A model generated the notes under the pieces. It was not told the origin of the DNA. It made no database searches and saw nothing but the letters and a program-made list of their open reading frames with translations. From Candidatus Fukatsuia symbiotica (lineage in GTDB: Bacteria; Pseudomonadota; Gammaproteobacteria; Enterobacterales; Enterobacteriaceae): a DNA stretch of 64,000 nt. A program made the translations under genes and the position numbers. This document shows, piece by piece, positions 57,444-64,000 of the stretch. The number at the start of each line of letters is the position of its first letter. Position 1 is the stretch's first letter. Where the stretch lies: assembly GCF_003122425.1 (NCBI RefSeq), contig NZ_CP021661.1, positions 27,824 through 91,823 on the forward strand, read 5' to 3'.

Positions 57444-57829
57444 TATTCAGCTGAAGAGTGACCGAGTTCTTTTTCAGCATCTGATGATATTCAGCTCGCC
57501 GCAAGAACAGTTTTCGCGTAGCGAAGGCTGTTCTTGCGGCGAGCTGTGCGGATCTAATAAACCCGTTTTGCTAGAAATTTTTTTAAATTGCAACAAATTA
57601 AGGAGCTTGGCAGGGAGAGATATTAATTTGACGCAGAGATGATTTTCTATGTAGCCCTCCAAGGCATCTAGAATGGTCATAACCGGCCTACTTTAGGTTT
57701 ACCCATACCCAACCTAGACTTTAACGTTAAAATAGCACCTGTAGCTTTTATGAGGCTTTAAAATTGATTGAATAAAAAACCGGATCCGCTAGACCGCAGC
57801 GGCCATCAACATCTGTGATCTCTATCACA
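57444..57829 (-). repeat. CRP-site/hairpin element (right arm)
   Basis: Mirror of 49260-49645: hairpin at 57492-57546, CRP-type site at 57814-57829. Confidence 0.55.
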
Positions 57830-57943
57830 TTTTACCACTTGCCATGAACATGGCCGCCGCAGGCGGCAACGGTGGGTTGCCTGCAAGGCTCAGGTTTTGG
57901 TAAGCTTCCGTATCATCTTTTTTCACACCTTGTAAAACCCAGC

Positions 57944-58306
57944 ATGGCCATGAGCAAAAAGCCACGTAAGCGCAAGCCCTCCAGACAATCGTCAGCCCCT
58001 TTACCGCCACGTTATCTGGTCTCCATTCCTCATAGTTACGGGCATATCGATGACGATGTCGACGAGACCTGGTTTGCAGACATCGACAGGGTCATTCACC
58101 ATTGCCTGACTTTCGGGCCCCAATTCTTCCTCGACATGGGGGAATATCCGCCAACCACCATCATCATCGACGCTGTGCGACGGGATGGCAGCGGCGTTAA
58201 TCTCAGCAAGATGCCTCTCGATATTTTCATGGAAGCGGTTAAGTCCGGCCAGCAGACCGTACACTACGGACCCTGGAGCCCGGACTACGATGCTTGGCAC
58301 GACTGA
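57944..58306 (+). CDS. Hypothetical protein (right arm)
   Basis: Mirror of 48783-49145, same protein. Confidence 0.45.
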   Translation: MAMSKKPRKRKPSRQSSAPLPPRYLVSIPHSYGHIDDDVDETWFADIDRVIHHCLTFGPQFFLDMGEYPPTTIIIDAVRRDGSGVNLSKMPLDIFMEAVKSGQQTVHYGPWSPDYDAWHD

Positions 58307-58672
58307 GTGTTACCGCGCCTTCGCCATGTTTTCCAATGCGGCCGAGCTTGGTGGCAGTTCTACGAAACCCATGCCGACGAGCTCCGCGACGTCATCGTTG
58401 AGACCATGGTAAAACTGTTCGCCTGTGGAACATCAACGCTGGGCTACACGATTTGGCGCTGTGCCTGCCAAGGCTGTGACCATACCAAACGCATTTTATT
58501 CAGTTGTAAAAGTCGCAGCTGTCCATCCTGTGGCAAAAAGGCCACGGAGCAGTGGGCTCAAAAGCAAGAGACGGGGCATGAGGGGGTACAGGTCATTATG
58601 TCGCGTGACTCGCCGAGGCCCGCACAGCGGTACCGTCTGGCACAGAAACCGTTAACCCCTATCCCCTGCTAA
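58307..58672 (+). pseudogene. IS91-like zinc-binding fragment (right arm)
   Basis: Same as 48381-48782 up to L-T-P-I-P. It ends earlier (P-C-stop) because the C run at 58663-58666 has four bases, not five. Confidence 0.65.
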
Positions 58673-58975
58673 GCGGGTTTTTCTTTTCACGGCCTGTCAA
58701 CATCTAGGGTGCAGGCGACTTAAAGGGCGGCCATGAAAAGGTCTGATGTGTGTTCATTTCCCGCTTGCATTGTAAATACAAATCGGGTATAAATCACTTA
58801 GGATGTTATCCTTATACTATAAGCTCGCTCAGGCGAGTTTTTTTGTTGGTGTGAAGGGTAGGACAAGCCGTTAGGCGCGTCAGTAGTACTTTATTGATTA
58901 TGTTGGCGATACAGTGAGAGGGGTATAGTGAAGGAATAATCTATTCATCAGTTGTAAATTTCCTGAGTCATCTGC

Positions 58976-59260
58976 TCACCAGTATTTTGGTAAATTTTGT
59001 TTTGTATGAAAAACACGCAAAATTTCTATATTTCCATTTTTAACACGATAAGGAATAACATAAGGGTAACGCGGTAAAATCAGTTCGCGTGTGCCGGGGA
59101 CTCTACCAGGACGTCCTAAAGCAGGATTATCCCGTAGTCGCTAAGTGGAACGATAAATCTCTTTGATAACATTTTGGGCAGTAGAGGGATGGTCTTTGAC
59201 CAGAAAACCGTACACTTCATCCAAATTATGAATGGTTTTTTTTAACCATTTAATTTGCAC
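58976..59260 (-). pseudogene. RelE/ParE toxin with amber codon (right arm)
   Basis: Mirror of 47828-48112; the same TAG lies at 59141-59143. A terminator hairpin mirrored from 48244-48265 lies downstream at about 58824-58845. Confidence 0.72.
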
Positions 59261-59484
59261 TGATCCCCCAATGTTTAAATTTTAACGCCAGCTCTGATGC
59301 AGGCACGAAGTCATTGGTATCCGCTTCAATTTAAGGCGTGTTCTGTCTCAGTAATTTGCCACAATTCACGTTCAAGATACTCATTGATCGCCTGTTTGGC
59401 TAACAGCGTCGTTGTTTTGCCGGTCATTTCGGCCAGCTGGTCTAAGCGGTCTTCGATTTCAACGGGCAATGGGATAGCTAACAT
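59250..59484 (-). pseudogene. RelB/ParD-like antitoxin with frameshift (right arm)
   Basis: Mirror of 47604-47838 with the same extra base. Confidence 0.68.
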
Positions 59485-59815
59485 AGTTTCTTCCTACTTA
59501 TTATAGGCTACACAGACAGACTCTAGGATAACACCTAATTTACTTGGGTGCGTATAAGGTATGACGTTATACGCACCCCCCTCCAGCAGCAGAGCAAGAA
59601 GGCACCTGACCCAGGAAGACCTCCCCCGCTTGAGCAAAAAGAGAAAAGACGCGTTGAGTAGATAACCGCGCAGGGGACGCGCGGGGGACCCTCTTCCTTG
59701 ACGACGTCAAATCAGAAAACAAGTCAAACGCCGGGATGAATAAAAAATAAGGGCATGACGTTATGCCCTGCTAGCGCGCTATCCCCCCACTATCAATACA
59801 CCAGAGAAGGTCTCT

Positions 59816-62800
59816 ATGAACTCCCACGACGTTATGCTTTCTTGGACGGCCGAAGGCGACAAACGCTTGCAGGAAGCCCGTGCGTCCGGCAGCAAACTGC
59901 AACTCACCCACATGGCGTTAGGCAATGCTTCTACGCCCTTATCCATCACAGACCTTAAGCAGGCACGGGAGGTAAGAAGTGTCATTTACCAAGCGCCGCT
60001 GGATGGCGTGACGGTGGACAGGGAAAAGAACAGTGTCATCGGCGAGCTGATCCTACCTGAAGATAAAAAAGAGGAAGCAATCCGTGAAATTGGCATTTTT
60101 GAGCTGGATACCTTAGTGGCCGTGGGGTATTCCTCCTCACCCTATAGAGATGTGCGCCAACAAAGTGGGGAACGGATCCAACTGGTACGCCTACCGCTCA
60201 ATACTATCCCGGCGTCGGCCATCGAAACCCTGAGTAACGTGATTAACTTCAAGGAGTCGGATACGCGTTACCTTCATGCTGCAGAAAACTTGAAAGATTT
60301 AACGAATAAAAAGACGGCGCGAAGTAATTTTGAATTGGGGACCGCCGCTGTTAAGAATGCCGGGACAAATCATTCAGACTTGATTACCACCGGGGAGGCG
60401 GATAATCGCTATCTGAAGCATTCAGAGAATTTGCTCGCTACCAAGGCAGATAAGGCAGACGTGAGCAAACACAGTCAGTTTTTTCATCTCTTTGTCGACG
60501 ACCCCGATGTGTTGGCCTATCTTTTACAGCCAGGCTTGACGAGTGATCAGTTGGAAGCCTGGTTGGCGAGTGATAATAATGAAGAAAAGTTCACCCGCCT
60601 TTTCACCCATTCGGTGGCAATACAGATCATCATCAGCAACAGTGCGGCGTTTACCATGCTGGTCAACAGTCCGCGTGCGATAAAGGCGGCAGTAAAGAGC
60701 CAGGCGATGCTAGTCGCTATGGTGAGTGCTGAGCCCGCTCTGGCTGTGGTAGTGAATTCTCAGACCGTCATGAATGCGGTGGCGAATAGTCGCGCTGCGC
60801 TGGATGTGATCGGTATGTCGACGTTAGCCTGTCAGGCCATTGAAGAGGGGCAATACCAGGTGCCCATGATTGCCGATTTAGGCAAAAAAATAGACCGTAA
60901 AAACATGGCCATCGCGGTGGTAGGGAATAAGGCGATTTTTTTGGGGGGAAAGACTACTAGCCCCTCCGCGACAATCGATATCTATGACAGCCAGGATAAC
61001 TACTCCGCGACAATCGATATCTATGACAGCCAGGATAACAGCTGGACGACGCACACGGCCAGTGAAGCACGCTACTTAGCTGAAGTCGCGGTGGTAGGGA
61101 ATAAGGCGATTTTCTTCGGGGGAAAGACTGCTAGCCCCTCCGCGACAATCGATATCTATGACAGCCAGGATAACAACTCCGCGACAATCGATATCTATGA
61201 CAGCCAGGATAACAGCTGGACGACGCACACGGCCAGTGAAGCACGCTACTTAGCTACCGTCGCGGTGGTAGGGAATAAGGCGATTTTCTTCGGGGGAGAG
61301 ACTACCAATATCTATGACAGTCAGGGTAACAGCTGGACGACGCACAAGGCCAGTGAAGCACGCTACTTAGCTACCGTCGCGGTGGTAGGGAATAAGGCGA
61401 TTTTCTTCGGGGGAAAGACTGGTAATGATAACTACTCCGCGACAATCGATATCTATGACAGCCAGGGTAACAGCTGGACGACGCACACGGCCAGTGAAGC
61501 ACGCTACTTAGCTGGCGTCGCGGTGGTAGGGAATAAGGCGATTTTCTTCGGGGGATATACTACTAGCTTCACCGCGACAATCGATATCTATGACAGCCAG
61601 GATAACAGCTGGACGACGCACACGGCCAGTGAAGCACACTACTTAGTTACCGTCGCGGTGGTAGGGAATAAGGCGATTTTTTTGGGGGGAAAGACTGGTA
61701 ATGATAACTACGATTCCGCGACAATCGATATCTATCATGCGGCAAGTGGAACTTGGAGAGCGGTCTCTATTATCCGGCTTAATAGTGACTATCTATGTAA
61801 AATAATTGAAAAAAATAAAGCGGTCTTTATTGGCCGAGATGTGACTAATGATGTAAAAAAATATACCTATTTGGATACCGATAATAATGGATTAATTACC
61901 CGTGGTGCGGCGGATGACCGTTATCTCAATGTCTCGGATAATTTGAATGATTTAGTGAGTACGGCTACAGCGCGCAGTCATCTCGGTTTAAAGACAGGGG
62001 CGATTAAAGACGTTGATACTGACGATAACGGATTAATTACCCAAGGTGCGGCGGATAAGCGTTATCTTAATAAAAATTCAGAAAATTTGCTCTTCACCCA
62101 GGAAGATAAGGCAGACGTGAGCAAACACACTCAGTTTTTTCAACTCTTTTTCGGCGACCCCGATGGGTTGGCTTACCTTTTGCGCCCCGGTTTGAAGAGT
62201 GATCAATTGGAAGCTTGGTTGGCAAATGATAATAATGGAGAAAAGTTCACAGACGTAGTAGCTTCACAAACAGCCATGAATGCCGTAGCCGCTTCACAAA
62301 TAGCCATGAATGCGGTAGCAACTTCCTCAACAACCAGAGAAATCTTACGAAATTCCTCTACCGCTATGGCAGAAGTTGGGAAGAACTCAATGGCGATTGC
62401 CAAACTCACTACCGGCTTAGCAGGACTGAACCCTCTAGATTATGCGGATATGGCAGCTGTAGCGGCTTCTAAAACCGCCATGGATGCTGTAGCAGGCAGC
62501 GCCATTGCCCTGAATGCAATTGTTAAGTCGGAGTTGGCATCCAAAGCAATTGAAGTTAACCTTCAGAGCCCCCGGATAACCGTGCAAAGTACGCTGAATG
62601 CTGCCTCAGGCATTTTTAAGAAAACTAATGAAACAATAGGTAGTGGTGGGGGAAGCTGGGAGAGTGGGGCGAACAGTGCCACTATTTATATTCCTACATC
62701 TTCTAACGACAACGCTAACGGTATGCATGATAATGATTACTACGTATATTCTTTACTTCCTGGAAACCGGCAACTCGCTTTTATCCCTAAACATAGTGGT

Positions 62801-62917
62801 GCCGTGAACGTCACTTCTGGCCTCGCGTTAAGAGGTGTACGGGTACAGGGTCTTAATGTAGGTAGTTCAACAAGTGAGACAGGAAATGTAACTTTCGACG
62901 TCTACACAGCAGTGTAG
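59816..62917 (+). CDS. Phage-like tail fibre with six Kelch-like repeats, intact copy
   Basis: A 1033-residue protein. Residues 1-150 match phage tail-collar fibre N termini (M-N-S-H-D-V-M-L-S-W-T-A-E-G, I-R-E-I-G-I-F). Residues 150-360 have fibre repeats (A-D-N-R-Y-L, A-R-S-N-F-E-L-G) and Ala/Val-rich coiled parts. Residues about 364-644 hold six repeats of A-V-V-G-N-K-A-I-F-F-G-G with Y-D-S and N-S-W-T-T, a Kelch-type six-bladed propeller. A second fibre part and a receptor-binding-like end (about 900-1033) follow. No other phage structural gene is near. Confidence 0.85.
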   Translation: MNSHDVMLSWTAEGDKRLQEARASGSKLQLTHMALGNASTPLSITDLKQAREVRSVIYQAPLDGVTVDREKNSVIGELILPEDKKEEAIREIGIFELDTLVAVGYSSSPYRDVRQQSGERIQLVRLPLNTIPASAIETLSNVINFKESDTRYLHAAENLKDLTNKKTARSNFELGTAAVKNAGTNHSDLITTGEADNRYLKHSENLLATKADKADVSKHSQFFHLFVDDPDVLAYLLQPGLTSDQLEAWLASDNNEEKFTRLFTHSVAIQIIISNSAAFTMLVNSPRAIKAAVKSQAMLVAMVSAEPALAVVVNSQTVMNAVANSRAALDVIGMSTLACQAIEEGQYQVPMIADLGKKIDRKNMAIAVVGNKAIFLGGKTTSPSATIDIYDSQDNYSATIDIYDSQDNSWTTHTASEARYLAEVAVVGNKAIFFGGKTASPSATIDIYDSQDNNSATIDIYDSQDNSWTTHTASEARYLATVAVVGNKAIFFGGETTNIYDSQGNSWTTHKASEARYLATVAVVGNKAIFFGGKTGNDNYSATIDIYDSQGNSWTTHTASEARYLAGVAVVGNKAIFFGGYTTSFTATIDIYDSQDNSWTTHTASEAHYLVTVAVVGNKAIFLGGKTGNDNYDSATIDIYHAASGTWRAVSIIRLNSDYLCKIIEKNKAVFIGRDVTNDVKKYTYLDTDNNGLITRGAADDRYLNVSDNLNDLVSTATARSHLGLKTGAIKDVDTDDNGLITQGAADKRYLNKNSENLLFTQEDKADVSKHTQFFQLFFGDPDGLAYLLRPGLKSDQLEAWLANDNNGEKFTDVVASQTAMNAVAASQIAMNAVATSSTTREILRNSSTAMAEVGKNSMAIAKLTTGLAGLNPLDYADMAAVAASKTAMDAVAGSAIALNAIVKSELASKAIEVNLQSPRITVQSTLNAASGIFKKTNETIGSGGGSWESGANSATIYIPTSSNDNANGMHDNDYYVYSLLPGNRQLAFIPKHSGAVNVTSGLALRGVRVQGLNVGSSTSETGNVTFDVYTAV
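60900..61745 (+). repeat. Near-identical DNA repeats encoding the Kelch-like blades
   Basis: Units of roughly 100-170 bp share GTGGTAGGGAATAAGGCGAT and GACAATCGATATCTATGACA with few changes. Some carry an internal doubling of the second segment. Such identity would allow unit gain and loss by recombination. Confidence 0.85.
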
Positions 62918-62953
62918 AAAAACAATTAGCGAAAGTTAATTAACCTCTAAAAA

Positions 62954-62986
62954 GGGGTTGTACGCCGGAACCGCCGGAAATTTTGT
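62954..62986. repeat. Tn3-like terminal repeat, tnpA side (right arm)
   Basis: Mirror of 44104-44136; outer base 62954, flank CTAAAAA. Confidence 0.8.
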
Positions 62987-63980
62987 CACCCCAGCTTAAG
63001 TCCCGCTATCATTGCATCCAGGTCAATTTCTTTCCCGTCACTGATAAATGTGTAATGGCCGTTTAACAGGATATGTTGCCATGCCACGGGTGACATATGT
63101 CTGATAAGCTCCAGTCCTCTTGTATTACCGGTTGCTTCATACTTCGTCAGTAACCGCGACAAGAGGGCTGAGTTATAGTAGATGATTACATTGGCGAGCA
63201 ATTGACCGCATTGGTTGCTGATCTCGATTTCAATGTCTGTTTGTCCTGTCAGTTCCTTCTTCCCACCAATCTGGGCTATCGCTGACCGTAGTTGGTGGTA
63301 CGATTCAATTCGATTTTGTGAGCGGTGGCTATTTCTGGCCAACTGGGGATTGCGCAGATAACGCAGTGTATAGAGACTGCGGATGAGCTTATCAAACTCG
63401 AACAAAGCTTGCCTCGTCGGATTATCTGAGGTGTAGGTACATAGCTTACGGATCAACGTACCCTGTGTTATTTCTTTTAACCCCAGAGTGGCAACGATTT
63501 GCTCCAGATGATTTTTCTCACTGAGAATAATTTCCTGATCGATTTGACCTACAGGTCGGATAAGGCACTTTTCGTACTGTGATGGTTCGTCGGCACAATA
63601 GAGTTCCTTTAGTAACGTATTCAACGAGGTAAAACGAGGTTCGAAGCGCACAACCCGAACCAGTGAAGTAGGGCAAAATTAGCTTTGTTGACGCTGTGCA
63701 TATCGCCGGTAATGGCAGTCGGCACAATGTCTGAGGTATTTCGATACCAGATATCGAAAACGTGGTGAGCTTCATATTCATGTGCGCCAATGAGATAACC
63801 ATTAAGCGGGATGTGGTTACATAATAAGGTATAAGCAACGACGCCTTTCCCACGGCCAAAATATTTACGTGAGGAGCGTGCTTTTACCGTTGGCCGCTCC
63901 ACGCTGAACTTCTGCCCGTCAACAGCAGCATATAATGAGCCAAGATCAAAATTCGCGTAACGTGGTTGAAGCGGTTTCAT
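62986..63980 (-). pseudogene. tnpA: Tn3-family transposase, C-terminal third (right arm)
   Basis: Mirror of 43110-44104 with the same frame break near 63652. The similarity between arms is still running at the window end. Confidence 0.85.
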
Positions 63981-64000
63981 GGCCGACAGGAATCGGCATT

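Larger units (their letters stand above)
54285..64000. repeat. Right arm of the giant inverted repeat
   Basis: Mirror of 43090-52804. Matching continues to the last base of the window, so the true outer end is not seen. Arm length is at least 9.7 kb. Confidence 0.9.

Noticed and set aside
60900..61745. CRISPR-like or VNTR array in the tail fibre
   Set aside because: The repeats are in frame, vary in length and code for Kelch-type blades; there are no unique spacers.
43090..64000. Invertible shufflon-like switch
   Set aside because: The inverted arms recall a DNA inversion system, but no short recombinase sites or alternative gene ends are seen. The resolvases are of the Tn3 type beside res-like regions. 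Spacer inversion is possible but not shown.

Overview
The window looks like part of a large conjugative plasmid, or a contig built from several plasmids, of a gammaproteobacterial (Enterobacterales) insect-associated symbiont of the Hamiltonella/Regiella/Fukatsuia/Arsenophonus kind. That placement is an inference. It rests on the mix of a VirB/D4 conjugation system with an R64-type thin-pilus cluster, an IncFII/IncI-like RepA, several PAS-LuxR regulators, many toxin-antitoxin (TA) cassettes and heavy insertion-sequence decay. No rRNA, tRNA or CRISPR array is visible.

Layout. 1-22.9 kb, minus strand: a transfer region transcribed right to left, virB1-B2-B3-B4-B5-[TA cassettes]-lipoprotein-virB6-B7-B8-B9-B10-B11-virD4-kikA/trbM-pilL-pilN-[TA cassettes]-pilO-pilP-pilQ-(pilR). 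The virB genes build the mating channel, virD4 is the coupling ATPase, and pilL-R build a type IVb pilus for mating-pair contact. Between virB5 and virB6, and again between pilN and pilO, the operon is interrupted by TA modules (HigBA, VapBC, BrnTA, ParDE) and partial duplications. Many transfer genes carry a one-base deficit in a homopolymer, which suggests base-calling error more than gene death.

22.9-31.8 kb: an IncFII/IncI-like replicon (repA with a leader peptide, countertranscript RNA, possible pseudoknot and a DnaA-box origin), a second RepL-like protein with operator/iteron repeats, and LuxR-type regulators, three of them with a PAS-like front half. 31.8-38.8 kb: TacAT, VapBC and HigBA modules among decayed IS110, ISKra4-like and resolvase fragments, ending in a gene made of tandem 37-residue helix-turn-helix-like repeats. 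38.7-42.7 kb: a complete 4.0-kb Tn3-family transposon with perfect 37-bp terminal repeats, whose transposase reading frame is cut by one in-frame amber codon.

43.09-64.0 kb: a near-perfect inverted duplication. The arms are 43090-52804 and 54285-64000, around a 1480-bp unique spacer, and the outer end lies beyond the window. Each arm holds a split Tn3 transposase, its resolvase, an iteron replicon (RepA, four iterons, DnaA boxes), a phage-like tail fibre with six Kelch-like repeats, a decayed RelE/ParE TA pair and an IS91-like remnant. The spacer holds an NCS1 permease remnant, a VapBC pair and a diverged copy of a CRP-site/hairpin element also present in the arms.

The most notable points are the giant palindrome, the tandem-HTH repeat protein, the repeated CRP-site/hairpin element and the countertranscript/pseudoknot replicon. 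All homology statements are from reading the sequence; no database search was run.
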